64,000 nt of DNA from CBDCPI01 sp965220245 (GCA_965220245.1 CBDCPI010000012.1:136819-200818), one strand, 5' to 3'. Shown: positions 18,210-27,336, counted from the first letter of the stretch. The notes: generated by a model not told the origin, from the sequence alone. Numbers and translations: made by a program.

Positions 18210-19113
18210 ATGACGAAAGCGAAGGAACCCAAGCCGCCACGACCGAAGCGCGCCGGCCCAGCGGCGCCGGTCAACCCCACCACCGGCTCCTTTCAGGTAT
18301 CCGATGAACTGTGGGAAGTGCTGGCCCCGTTGCTTCCCCAGCGGGTGAACACTCATCCCCGGGGCGGAGGCCGTCCCCGGGTCCCGGACCGGACCTGCGC
18401 CAACGGCATATTCTACGTGCTGCGCACCGGCTGCCAATGGAAAGCCCTGGATGCCACGGGCATTTGCTCCGGATCCACCGCCCATCTGCGCTTCCAGGAG
18501 TGGGCCGCCGCCGGGGTGTTCCTGGAGCTGTGGCGGGCGGGCCTGCAAGAGTACGATGAATTGAAGGGTCTGGACTGGAGTTGGCTGAGCATGGACGGGG
18601 CGATAACCAAATCCCCCCTGGGCGGGGGGAAAAACCGGCCCCAACCCCACGGACCGGGGCAAGAGCGGGGTCAAACGCAGTCTGTTGACCGAAGCTGAGG
18701 GCATCCCGGTGGGGCTGGCGGTGGACGGAGCCAACCGCCACGACATGAAACTGGTGCGGGCTACGCTGGAGAGTTTCCCGGTGCCGCGCCCGGCGCCCAC
18801 TCCGGAGCGTCCCCAAGGTCTGTGCCTGGACAAGGGCTATGACTATGAGGAGGTGCGCCGAACCCTGGAGGAATTCGGCTTCACCGCCCACATCCGCAGC
18901 CGGGGCGAGGAGGCCCAGGCCATCAAAGCCCAGGCCATCAAAAAGGAGGCTGGCTTCAAAGCCCGGCGCTGGGTGGTGGAACGCACCCACAGTTGGATGA
19001 ACCGCTTCCGGCGCATTCTGGTGCGCTGGGACAAGTTTCCCAGAAACTACATCGCCTTTCTTCATTTCGCCTGTGCCCTTATTGCTTTCAGGGCTGCCGG
19101 ATTATTAGGATAG
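18210..19113 (+). CDS. IS5-family transposase, two frames
   Basis: The first frame (18210-18698) holds the N-terminal helix-turn-helix region SDELWEVLAPLLPQRVN and the first catalytic Asp in WLSMDGAITKSPLGGGK. The second (to 19113) continues LLTEAEGIPVGLAVDGANRH, the second Asp in LCLDKGYDYEEV, and the Glu region RWVVERTHSWMNRFRRI. The frames join at the run GGGGGGAAAAA (about 18625-18635) and the required change is +1 (or one base too many in the run). Some IS5 elements use programmed frameshifting, but usually -1, so a homopolymer indel that inactivated this copy is equally possible. A 15-bp in-frame duplication (18913-18942, giving AQAIKAQAIKKE) lies in the second frame. Confidence 0.85.
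18913..18942 (+). repeat. 15-bp tandem duplication in the IS5 transposase
   Basis: The unit GCCCAGGCCATCAAA occurs twice without mismatch, adding AQAIK to the transposase just before the catalytic Glu region. Confidence 0.95.
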
Positions 19114-19345
19114 GCTCTTAGTAGATCGAGGTCAACAAGCCGATTGGACACCACGGCTGCAACCATCTCTGCCATGATGGTCTCCAATGTATCGACTTCC
19201 CCTTCTAGAGAGTTCACGCGGTTTCGTAAATCCTGATCCATGCCTGCCCTCCATTGCCATCACCTTATTTGGCTTTTCTCACCTCTGCTCCGCCTCAGCA
19301 ACGCTAAGGCATTGCTGATAGACGTATGCAAGGCTTCTAATTTCC

Positions 19346-22199
19346 TCAAGTCGGCAACTCCGGCTTCTTGGAGCCACGTATCGACGGGTCCCCAGCTAGG
19401 AGGGTTCGCAGCCGGGCCACGGCTGCTACGGCGTCTTCGCCGAGGCCAAGCAGGTCTTTAACTATGCGCTCGTCTAGTTCAAAGCGAGCGGGGTCAGTGG
19501 CGCACTGGTAGAAGGGCATGAACTTCAGGTTGCTGAATTCCTGCCAAATCGCCTGGGCCTCGTCTAGCTGCCAAGCTTCGAGTTTCCTAATGTCCAGGGT
19601 CGTCATGCTCTCCAACATCCCTTTGTTGCCTTGTCCTCTACCTTCTTGGGCGCTGTTTGAATGGTTGGCGTGGAGCAGCAACCCGAATGTGGAGTTACAC
19701 CAGAGGGCCAATGCAGTCTCTCGCCGAGCGCTAACCAGAAGGTCGTCCCCGTGTGCGGATAACGTATGCCACGCTCTCACCCCTAGCGTCCGTATGCCCG
19801 TGCGTACCGCCATGACCGGCTGTGCGTTGTACCGGACATCTCGCGTGATTTGAAGCGTTCCTGACTGAGACCAGACCGACTGATGATCACGGCCTGGTTT
19901 TGGAGAAAGCCAGGCATTTGGTTCTGTGGACATGCTCTGGTGGACTGATAAGTCCAGACTCCAAATCGCAGGGAACTGAGCATCTCCATTCCAGCCGTGG
20001 TAAGCGTCGAATATGCCAAGGGAGCCTCGGATTCTCCGGTCCTGGGGGCCAACGTTACACACATGTCCCATAGCTGCGACCGGAACATACCCGGCAACTT
20101 GGCTACCGTCTTCATTCCAAAGTTCGCCCCTCTCAAGGGCTGCGGCAAACTGGCTAGTCAGTGCCTGCCGCCATCGGGCTGCCGACCAGGGTGCTTCCCC
20201 AATCGAACCATCCACAATCTCGCCCACTGTTCGCCGCCAACCATCAGAGGGCTTCCGCCCACTGGTGGTCCATCGGAGCGGTGGAGGGGAATTGAAGCCG
20301 CAGTATTCAAAGCCCGAACCAGTGCCAAGGCATCTGTTTCCGAGTAGGGTGCCCGCCAGAGGTTGACGAATCTTCCACGCCCCGTTGAACCTTCTCCGTC
20401 AGACAACCTTCGCCCGACCAACAGCGCCTCGGCGATAGCCGTGTCGTAGGACATGGAGAGGAGATTCGGGTCGTGGGACGAGACGACGAACTCGACCTCG
20501 TATCTGGATGCCAGCATCTGGCGGACCTCACGCCACGACTCGCCGAACAAGGCCGTAACAGGCAGTACCAGGGAAATGCGACCTCCCGGCTTCACTAACC
20601 GGTCGGCCAGCACCGCAAATGACGAACCGTGTCCGGCTAGCTGGTTGGCTGCCGTACCCTTCAGCAGAACAGAAGTACGCTTGGCTATGGCCTGCTGTGA
20701 CTCGGTATCCCCTTCCGGTAGGGAGAATACACGAGCAATGCCTTCCTCCTTCGCTCCATCGCTGCCCCGCCGGGTAAAGGGGGGATTGCTGATTACCAGG
20801 TCAGCAATCGGACGCTGAACGATACCTCCCTCGCCACTTGCCGCCCCTATCTGCTCTTCGGTTGTTGAGAAGAAGGATTGAGTCTCGGGCGCTTCCAGCC
20901 AATCCAGCGAACCGAGCCATATCTTCTTTGATGTGTCCCTGCCCAATCTAAGGGTGTGCAGCTGCATTTGCTCGAACTTCACTGAAGGAGACATCGCCGC
21001 AAGGGTTGCCGCGGTCAGGTGGATGGCAGCCTGCACTACGTCCGCCCCGGTAATGACCTTTTCGACCAGAGCCTGATGGAGTAACTGGTCATCAGAATCT
21101 TCGACAGCTGTAGCCGAGTGGTTCTGGACAATCTGCCGGTACGCAGCCATGAGCAGCGTCCCCGTTCCACAAGCAGGGTCAACCACACACAGCCTGGACA
21201 ATTCTTCGCGACTATTCCAATCGACGTGCGACCATCTGTCCTGGGACAATGCAAGTCCTGCAAGGAGCGTGGATGCGGGGATGCTCGTGTAGAACGCGGC
21301 CAGCAGCTTCCTCTCCGATATCAGCCGGTGAATATCCTCCCTGCCAAGTCGTGGCGTCCAACGGCGCCCATACCCAGTAGTGTGGCGGCGGTTGTGGCGC
21401 ACTCGCAAAGCACATCCGTCGCTTCGACTTCGGAGAGCTCCTGCACTACGTCCCTGGCCATGCTGAATATGGGATAGTAGTCGATGCTGAGAATGTGCTC
21501 CCATACCTGCAACAGCGCCAGGCGTGAGAAGCGTCGGTCTCGCATCGCCGCGCTCACCGGCTGGAAGGCCACTTCGCTGCTAGCCAGCCTCTCCTGGAAG
21601 ACCATCGCGTTGATGATGACGAGGGCGGCCATGTTGGCGGCTTCGTCGCTTGGTTCGGTGCCAAAAATTTTCGAGACTCGGCCGAGGGTCCCCGGGGAAG
21701 AATATAGGCGCGAACCCGCTCGCCTCGCCCCTTCGTCGAGAGCGTCGACCGCTTCGTCAAGGTCGCCAGATGGCGGGCTTGTCCGTTGGACCGCGTTCCC
21801 AAACTCTATTGCAGTCCCACTGAGCTTAGGCCCGGATGTGCCGTCGATGCGCCATTCCTGCCACACCAACGTCGCGCCTGCCATGCGCTGGTACAGGTGT
21901 AACTGGCTCGCCGATCGTAGCCTCCCAGGAACCGTGACAGCGAAGACGTTCTGCACCCTCTGGCCATCTATCTCCATACCAAGGCGGGAGAGGGCGTCTG
22001 CTTCCACGGTCAAGGCAGGTTCAAGCTCGGTTTCTAGGATCACAGACCCAACAGGCAGGCGGACGATGATGTCTGGACGCCTGCCGTCGTGCAGCGTCTC
22101 AGCCACCGCCGACAGACCGCACCGTTCCCGAAGGAATCGGGCCAGCGTATCGTTGATGACGCTCTCGTGGCTGCGGTCGCTGTTGGAGTCAGGTTTCAT
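19346..22199 (-). pseudogene. N6-adenine DNA methyltransferase, broken by two frameshifts
   Basis: Three minus-strand frames make up one protein of about 950 residues. The N-terminal part (22199 to ~21345) includes GRRPDIIVRLPVGSVILETE, a nuclease-like or targeting fold. The middle part (~21345-20230) has methylase motif I CVVDPACGTGTLLMAAY and motif IV ADLVISNPPFTRRG, which define an amino-methyltransferase of the N6-adenine type. The C-terminal part (~20225-19346) begins GEIVDGSIGEAPWSAARWRQ and ends with a leucine-rich tail. The joins near 21345 and 20225 each need a one-base correction. This size and order recall single-chain type II (RM-fusion) or PglX-like enzymes. As written it cannot make the full enzyme. 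Confidence 0.78.
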
Positions 22200-22257
22200 T
22201 CCAGAACCAATATCCTCGTTGCGCTCATGCTAAAGGGTCTAATGTCGCGGGCGATTC

Positions 22258-22554
22258 CTACGCAGTGGGCAGGGGCTGGTAGCGCTCGACCCGTATTCTG
22301 TCTTCACCCTTGCGCGCTTGAGCCAGATCGTATGCAGTCTGACGGCTTAACCAGAAGTCTGCGCTGGACCATCCAGCCTTCTCTAGGCGGATGGCCATGT
22401 CGGGCGAGATCGCCGCGTGACCGTTCAATACCCGCGAAAGGGTATGACGGGCAACTCCCAGAACCTCCGCTGCCTCGGTAACGCTTAGGCCCAGAGGGTC
22501 CAAGCAGTTCTCCCTGACGCTGCGACCTGGATGGGGCGGATTCTTCATGGGCAT
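22258..22554 (-). CDS. higA: HigA-type antitoxin (XRE family)
   Basis: 98 residues from ATG 22554; an alternative in-frame ATG is at 22548. The helix-turn-helix segment LGLSVTEAAEVLGVARHTLS followed by RVLNGHAAISPDMAIRLEKA is the canonical HigA/VapI form, and SSADFWLSRQTAYDLAQAR is the conserved C-terminal helix. It neutralises HigB and represses the operon by binding its promoter. It follows the toxin gene by 16 bases, the reversed (toxin-first) order typical of higBA. Confidence 0.92.
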   Translation of the reverse strand: MPMKNPPHPGRSVRENCLDPLGLSVTEAAEVLGVARHTLSRVLNGHAAISPDMAIRLEKAGWSSADFWLSRQTAYDLAQARKGEDRIRVERYQPLPTA

Positions 22555-22570
22555 GGTCTCTCTCTCCTCA

Positions 22571-22849
22571 TCAGTGGTAATCGACGAGATCAACGTCGTA
22601 CACGTCGCCAGCTTCAAACCTAAAGGTGATCCGCCAGTTGCCAGTAATCGAAATGCTCCACAATCCTCTTCGGTCTCCTCTGAGTGGATGCAGTCTGTAT
22701 CCTGGCAGATCGAGATCGCTCGGCTTGCCGGCGGCATCCAAGTCTGCCAGGGCGAGAGTGATTCGGTCCAATTGGTCGGCGGCTATCCTGATGGGGTCGT
22801 CTCGCTCATAGAGCCGCCTCAACCCTCGATGGCGAAACGAACGGATCAT
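22571..22849 (-). CDS. higB: HigB toxin (RelE superfamily)
   Basis: 92 residues from ATG 22849. MIRSFRHRGLRRLYERDD is the usual HigB start, followed by LDLPGYRLHPLRGDRRGLW, SISITGNWRITFRFEAGD and YDVDLVDYH, which contain the basic residues and the terminal His region of ribosome-dependent mRNA interferases. It is intact and paired with HigA, so it is probably an active plasmid- or island-stabilising module. It lies within the decayed block bounded by 31-bp repeats and is one of its few undamaged modules. Confidence 0.93.
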   Translation of the reverse strand: MIRSFRHRGLRRLYERDDPIRIAADQLDRITLALADLDAAGKPSDLDLPGYRLHPLRGDRRGLWSISITGNWRITFRFEAGDVYDVDLVDYH

Positions 22850-22963
22850 GAACTGATTATACCGTGTGCCGGTACAGCTATCAATAGATTCGTCAATCTG
22901 CCCCACACTGATACAGACACATGATGGTTGCCCACCAGGACGCTCAATGGCTACTCTCGACAC

Positions 22964-23590
22964 ATGGCGATCTCCGAACGACAGCTGCTCGACGCCCTCA
23001 GCCGGACGCCCTTCGTCGATTCGACGGAGCTGGCGCTCATTCTCGGCGAGCCGCACGCCACAGTCCACCGCACCCTGGACGACCTGCTGGCAGAGGGCTT
23101 CGTCGGGAGGGCGAGCAACGGCACTGCCCACCTGCCGTCGAGCCAGAGGTACCAGCTGACGGCCCAGGGCGTCGGCGAAGCTGCCTGGACGCTCGGCTTC
23201 GCCACGCCCTCGGACTTCGTGCGGGTCTACCCGATGTCCAGGGAGTGGCTGACGCTGCTCATCCGCAGGATGGACGCGGTGGCCGCCGTCTACCGACTTG
23301 CCGCCTCGCTGTCCCCAGGCATCGACGGGCTCAGGTCCCGCGTCGAGTTCCACCGCCGGGGCCGGTTCGACGCTTCCATCACCCGGCACGACGGGCGCAG
23401 CTTCGGCGTGGTGCGCCAGGGTCCGGCCCTGCGGCGGCGCTCCCTCTACGACCGGCTGCGGGCCATCGCGGAGTACGAATATTGGCGCCGCCACCAAACT
23501 GGACAAAATCAAGAACCTTCATTCGAAAGACACAATAGCAACGGAAAACTCCGCTACTCGTGGGCAGTGGACTTGGCTGCAACCATTTGA
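22964..23590 (+). pseudogene. Replication-relaxation family protein, 3'-truncated
   Basis: From ATG 22964 the protein reads as a winged-helix replication-relaxation family member of the kind found on plasmids, phages and integrative elements: LILGEPHATVHRTLDDLLAE (recognition helix), VYPMSREWLTLLIRRMDAVA, and FHRRGRFDASITRHDGRSFG leading to QGPALRRRSLYDRLRAIAEY. Similarity stops at about 23485. The remaining residues (HQTGQNQEPSFERHNSNG) come from the 31-bp repeat and following unrelated DNA. The C-terminal half is therefore lost, apparently at the right boundary of the island. Confidence 0.75.
23491..23521 (+). repeat. 31-bp direct repeat, right copy
   Basis: This copy matches 14798-14828 in the same orientation (core AACTGGACAAAATCAAGAA). 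It coincides exactly with the point where the replication-relaxation gene loses homology, so it marks a real rearrangement junction. Confidence 0.75.
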
Positions 23591-23887
23591 GGTCGGTCGG
23601 CCAGCCACGCCATCGACGATACCACCTCTACTTGCTGCCCTGGTTCGATCCCCCGCGAGCGGCCCGGGCCTGGACCAAGGGCGCAACCCCGATGAGGATG
23701 CCCTATAAAAAGACCATCAGCACTAATGATGTTGATCACAACGTAGCAGGAACAGTCTTCATTTGGATGTCCAGCACTCAGAACGCCAGAGCCAAACGCC
23801 TTCACCTTTATCCCTGCCATTCCATCATTGACTGAACACTAGGACTCCTTGGGTTTAAGCTAAGTCCCTACCACTTGGTCGAGGATT

Positions 23888-26236
23888 CTAGCCTGCGTCA
23901 ACATCGTCGTAAATGCTCCGCGTGTTGAGAAAATCTTTCTGTCCTGCAAGTGCATACATCTTCCACGGATCTTCGTCGATGTCCTCTCGCTCTGGCAGCA
24001 TGGTATCGTTAATCCAATCATATGTTCGTGATCTTTCTCTCTCAATGATCTGGATTGCCTCTTCATCATCGTAAAACTGATCCTCCAGAGCCTCATAAAA
24101 ATCGAAGAGTGGATACAAATAGTCCTCGGGCATTTCTTTGCCGTCATAAGTTGATTCCCAGTAGTCCCGGACGCTGTCGAGATTCGGTAAGAGGTCTACC
24201 CTGACTCTTTGCACCAAATGTTCGAATTCTCTGTCGGTGAAGAGGTTTTGAATTTTCTGGCTATTGAGAGCAGCAGCGTCTTGCCCGTATTCAGCGTAGT
24301 TGCTCACTGTCTCAATAAATTCTTTCCTCTGTTTATCTGGTAGGAGACCATATTCGTGGAGGCGTGCCGCCAAATCTACCTCGGCGACAATGTCGAGTAA
24401 CATTCCGGGTTTAGCAACCAAGTCGAGTAGCCGCGGTACCTTCTTCAGATACATCGACATAAATTCCTTGTTGCATCGGTGAGCGAGAAACCATAAGTGG
24501 CTCATCATCTCTCCCGACTCCGGTGTCGATTCATGCACTTTTGAATCACTCTGATTCATGCTTCCGAGTTTTTCAAGCATCTGAGGAAACAAACTTTTCG
24601 GGATTACTACCGCATTTGTGACCCCTACGTCTCCGCATGTAACATGCTTCTGCAACCGTGCCATCGTACTTCCTTCTATGAAAATGCCCATGTGTTCTGG
24701 ACTCCGGGTCAAGATTGCCGCGTATGCATCTCCGATAGTTGGATGCCGAAATTGCCATGTAGACTCATTGGGTGTATCGATGAATGACACTAGACTGCCA
24801 TCTAGATAGTGAAGCGCGTTGACACATCCACCGAGACTGCTGCCAAGAAGCTCAAGGGCACGTGTTTCCATGGGTTGAACGTCAACAGGACTTTCAAGAC
24901 GCCCATTCCGCATGTAGACGAGTGCCAATGCTGCTCTGCTATCAGAGTCGAGGCTTTGGATTATTTCCTGTAACAGTTCCTCACGGCTCTCAATAAATTC
25001 GTCGATGTGACCCCAATCGATACGCGAAATCCCAGAGAGATGCGGGTTGCCCATGTGTTCCTCAACATCAGGGTTGAAGTCGTACTCCTCCACGTACAGT
25101 TTCTTCGTAAATATCGGGTCGCCCAGGCGTCGAGCTATCTCAGGTATGAACCGCGGGTGCCGTGCGATGCGGTCTAAGTGGGGCTTGATCTTGGTTCGGA
25201 AAGACTGGGACTGGTTGCCGAGTTTGATATGGTTGTAGAGAATCTGCTGTTTTTCGTCAACGGACAAGGCACGAGCATCGACAACGACTTGGCTCTCATG
25301 TAGAAGTGGAAATGCACCCACCTTGAGTTCTTGCCTTGCACGGTTGTAGATGTAGTCACGTGAGGCGATAACTACTTTTGCACCTCCGCGGACCATTGTT
25401 TGGATTTTCTGCAAGATACGATTCCACTCACGGACTAATTCGGCCTCATATTGCGTCACACCGAAGGCGTCATCTAGCCAGAAAAACTGAGATGGTTCGT
25501 TCGGGTTCCAATGTTTAGTGACCTCATTGGGAAAGTCGAGCTTCAGCACCGAGGCATTCCATGTGTCAAGTGCAGCCATGGCCATGAGAGAAGCTATGGT
25601 TGACTTGCCCGATGCAGGCTCGCCAATTAACAGAACGAAACCGTGCTTGTTGAGTGCATCGACGGCACGTCTGTAAGAATCCGTGATTACAACCTTGGCA
25701 ATGTCATCTCGCATCGACGCTAGAATCGACTGAGACTGGTCGTAAGCTCGTTGGTCGAGAATTTGGCTCAAATCTCCCAAGCCATACACTCTGGGTACCA
25801 TCATTCGGAGATGCGGGTTCTCACGAATCTGTTGATTGATCCAGGTCGAATCAAGTACTTTGAAGTGTTTGACTCCTGCGGCCTTGAAGAGCCCCTGGAT
25901 ATTAGTGTTTTGTACACCGGATACCCCCGCGTTGGTCATGAGAATATATGAATCGCAATGACCTTGGGCGACTAGCCTTCTTGCTTTTTCGGCTTCATCA
26001 GAAAGGTCGGAGGTGCGGAGTCGGCCATCGGCCTTGCCGGTGAACTTGCACTGGACCACATAAGAGCCACTAAGGTCTTCCTGCCCCGTCGTCCCCCAGG
26101 TGCCGGTGAATGCACCATCTCGCCCGCCGTCTTTGGATTCGAGAAACGACTCCACAGTTTGTCCCAGAATCTCCCTTGCAATCGTAAGGCATAAGTCCTG
26201 AAAACTCTTCCAGCCAAGCTTGTGCAAGTCATACAT
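23888..26236 (-). CDS. Mrr-like nuclease fused to a STAND P-loop NTPase (candidate defence protein)
   Basis: A 782-aa protein. Residues ~1-150 resemble a PD-(D/E)xK restriction-endonuclease domain of the Mrr class: LESKDGGRDGAFTGTW carries the catalytic Asp and YVVQCKFTGK the QxK. Residues ~190-420 are a P-loop NTPase with Walker A LLIGEPASGKSTIASL and Walker B FFWLDDAFG, followed by VVIASRDYIYNRA, in the style of nSTAND NTPases. The rest (~450-782) is helical and probably a sensor. Nuclease-STAND proteins act in antiphage immunity (Avs-like), where ligand binding triggers nuclease assembly; that role is inferred here. The gene stands alone, next to tRNA-Val, and is intact. Confidence 0.78.
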   Translation of the reverse strand: MYDLHKLGWKSFQDLCLTIAREILGQTVESFLESKDGGRDGAFTGTWGTTGQEDLSGSYVVQCKFTGKADGRLRTSDLSDEAEKARRLVAQGHCDSYILMTNAGVSGVQNTNIQGLFKAAGVKHFKVLDSTWINQQIRENPHLRMMVPRVYGLGDLSQILDQRAYDQSQSILASMRDDIAKVVITDSYRRAVDALNKHGFVLLIGEPASGKSTIASLMAMAALDTWNASVLKLDFPNEVTKHWNPNEPSQFFWLDDAFGVTQYEAELVREWNRILQKIQTMVRGGAKVVIASRDYIYNRARQELKVGAFPLLHESQVVVDARALSVDEKQQILYNHIKLGNQSQSFRTKIKPHLDRIARHPRFIPEIARRLGDPIFTKKLYVEEYDFNPDVEEHMGNPHLSGISRIDWGHIDEFIESREELLQEIIQSLDSDSRAALALVYMRNGRLESPVDVQPMETRALELLGSSLGGCVNALHYLDGSLVSFIDTPNESTWQFRHPTIGDAYAAILTRSPEHMGIFIEGSTMARLQKHVTCGDVGVTNAVVIPKSLFPQMLEKLGSMNQSDSKVHESTPESGEMMSHLWFLAHRCNKEFMSMYLKKVPRLLDLVAKPGMLLDIVAEVDLAARLHEYGLLPDKQRKEFIETVSNYAEYGQDAAALNSQKIQNLFTDREFEHLVQRVRVDLLPNLDSVRDYWESTYDGKEMPEDYLYPLFDFYEALEDQFYDDEEAIQIIERERSRTYDWINDTMLPEREDIDEDPWKMYALAGQKDFLNTRSIYDDVDAG

Positions 26237-26560
26237 TTGACTGCTCCGGATGAAGGGGATGTATTCGGTTCCCTGCCCTCAACGGCTTACTATCATTTGT
26301 CCATTATAACTGGTTTCCTTGCCGTCACTGGTCTGACTGGCCTTGTATCAACAGTCCTCGAAATGGCCTACTTTTGCAACAAAAGGAGGAGTTTTGGGGT
26401 AAACGCGATTCTTGATACAAGGCCGATGATCTGGGCTGTCGCCAAGCTGAATCCCGTGGGCGAAGGCCCGCTACAGAACTCCGGCAGCGACGACTTTGGT
26501 TTAGCCAGTGCCCCGCAAGGGACTCGCGACCCCGGCTCGTGGGATTCGCGATGTTGAGGG
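26237..26560. other. 324-bp spacer between the STAND gene and tRNA-Val
   Basis: No coding frame is convincing. It contains the 86-bp inverted-repeat element at 26339-26424 and probably the promoter of the minus-strand STAND gene near its right-hand start. Confidence 0.6.
26339..26424. repeat. 86-bp element with perfect 13-bp inverted termini
   Basis: The left end GGCCTTGTATCAA and the right end TTGATACAAGGCC are exact inverse complements, 60 bases apart. There is no internal ORF and no clear flanking duplication. It could be a MITE or solo transposon end, or a long-armed operator; no second copy lies in the window. Confidence 0.7.
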
Positions 26561-26634
26561 TGGGCGGTGCAGGACTCGAACCTGCGGCCTCCTGCGTGTA
26601 AAGCAGGCGCTTCAACCATTCAAGCTAGCTGCCC
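26561..26634 (-). tRNA. tRNA-Val(TAC), with imperfect acceptor stem
   Basis: On the minus strand the 74 bases fold as a cloverleaf. The D stem is GCTT/AAGC with GG in the loop. The anticodon stem is CCTGC/GCAGG around loop TTTACAC (anticodon TAC, valine). The T arm is GCAGG-TTCGAGT-CCTGC, and the discriminator base is A. The acceptor strands GGGCAGC and ACCGCCC pair at only five of seven positions. CCA is not encoded. It may be a working tRNA with two mismatches or an early pseudo-tRNA. Its 3' end faces the defence region. Confidence 0.85.
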
Positions 26635-26814
26635 CGAGACCCAACCTGTGGGCGGATTGCCGGCCAACGACTGGTGTGCTGATCGAAGCCCTGCGCCTGG
26701 GAACGCCAACCAACGGGCGGCCCCGGCGCGCGGGCCGCTGCTTATATCTCGGGCGCCGAGACTGCGCCTGCGGCTCTGGATTAAAATGTTGGTATTAGCC
26801 CGGAAAATAAGCCG

Positions 26815-27330
26815 ATGCCAACTCATCCAGCGTTGGAGGCCCCGTTGACTCCCTTTCATTTTTGTCCCAAGTGCGGCGGACGGCTGCGGGGACCAAATCA
26901 GCGGCCCGTGTGCCAGGACTGCGGGTTCATCCTCTATCGAAATCCCACTGCGGGGGTTGCCGTCATCGTGCTCGAGGGCAGCCGTATTCTGCTGGGACGC
27001 CGTTCCAGGGGCCGGTACGAAGGCGCTTGGTGCATTCCTTGCGGCCACGTGGAATGGGGCGAGGATGTCCGCGCGGCAGCCTGCAGGGAGTTCCTTGAAG
27101 AGACGGGGCTGGAGGTGGAGCTCGGGCCGGTCTACACGGTGCATTCGAACTTTCACGACCCGAAGTCCTTGACGGTGGGGATCTGGTTCCGCGGCGTCCC
27201 CATAGGAGGGGAACTGCGAGCCGGCGACGACCTCAACGCGGTGGACTATTTCCCGTTGGACCAGCTACCCGCTCCCTTGGCCTTCCCCACCGACCGGCTG
27301 GTGTTGGAGCAATTGAAGCGGGAGGGATGA
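26815..27330 (+). CDS. Nudix hydrolase with N-terminal zinc ribbon
   Basis: 171 residues. The N-terminus has two CxxC pairs, FCPKCGG and VCQDCGF, forming a zinc ribbon. The Nudix box follows: GHVEWGEDVRAAACREFLEE then TGL, matching Gx5Ex7REUxEExGU. The domain begins AGVAVIVLEGSRILLGRRS. The enzyme should hydrolyse a nucleoside diphosphate linked to another group; the zinc-ribbon arrangement recalls ADP-ribose or NADH pyrophosphatases. It starts at ATG 26815, just upstream of the convergent PPOX gene. Confidence 0.9.
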   Translation: MPTHPALEAPLTPFHFCPKCGGRLRGPNQRPVCQDCGFILYRNPTAGVAVIVLEGSRILLGRRSRGRYEGAWCIPCGHVEWGEDVRAAACREFLEETGLEVELGPVYTVHSNFHDPKSLTVGIWFRGVPIGGELRAGDDLNAVDYFPLDQLPAPLAFPTDRLVLEQLKREG

Positions 27331-27336
27331 CCCTGG

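Larger units (their letters stand above)
18171..19116 (+). mobile_element. IS5-family insertion sequence (946 bp)
   Basis: The ends are inverted copies: TGCCTATCCTAA at the left and, reverse-complemented, AGCCTATCCTAA at the right. CTTAG occurs directly outside both ends (18166-18170 and 19117-19121), a target duplication containing the YTAR-type TTAG preferred by IS5 elements. The element carries one transposase split into two frames and interrupts a minus-strand 86-aa gene. Confidence 0.9.
18030..19241 (-). pseudogene. 86-aa coiled-coil-like protein gene split by an IS5 element
   Basis: Removing the IS (18171-19116) and one CTTAG copy leaves an uninterrupted minus-strand ORF from ATG 19241 to TAA 18030-18032. 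It begins MDQDLRNRVNSLEGEVDTLE, crosses the insertion point at DLDLLRRTIDERIA, and ends QVLDKVGKELAR. GGAGGG precedes the start codon. The product is acidic and helical with a heptad-like first half. The length, start and stop agree with a real small gene between the methylase and the HEPN-like gene. Its function is unknown; it could be a partner or antitoxin of one of them. Confidence 0.8.

Noticed and set aside
26561..26634. Perfect attL/attR pair from the tRNA-Val 3' end
   Set aside because: I looked for a second copy of the tRNA 3' end near 14.5-15.2 kb and 23.5-23.9 kb and found none; only the orientation supports integration at this tRNA.
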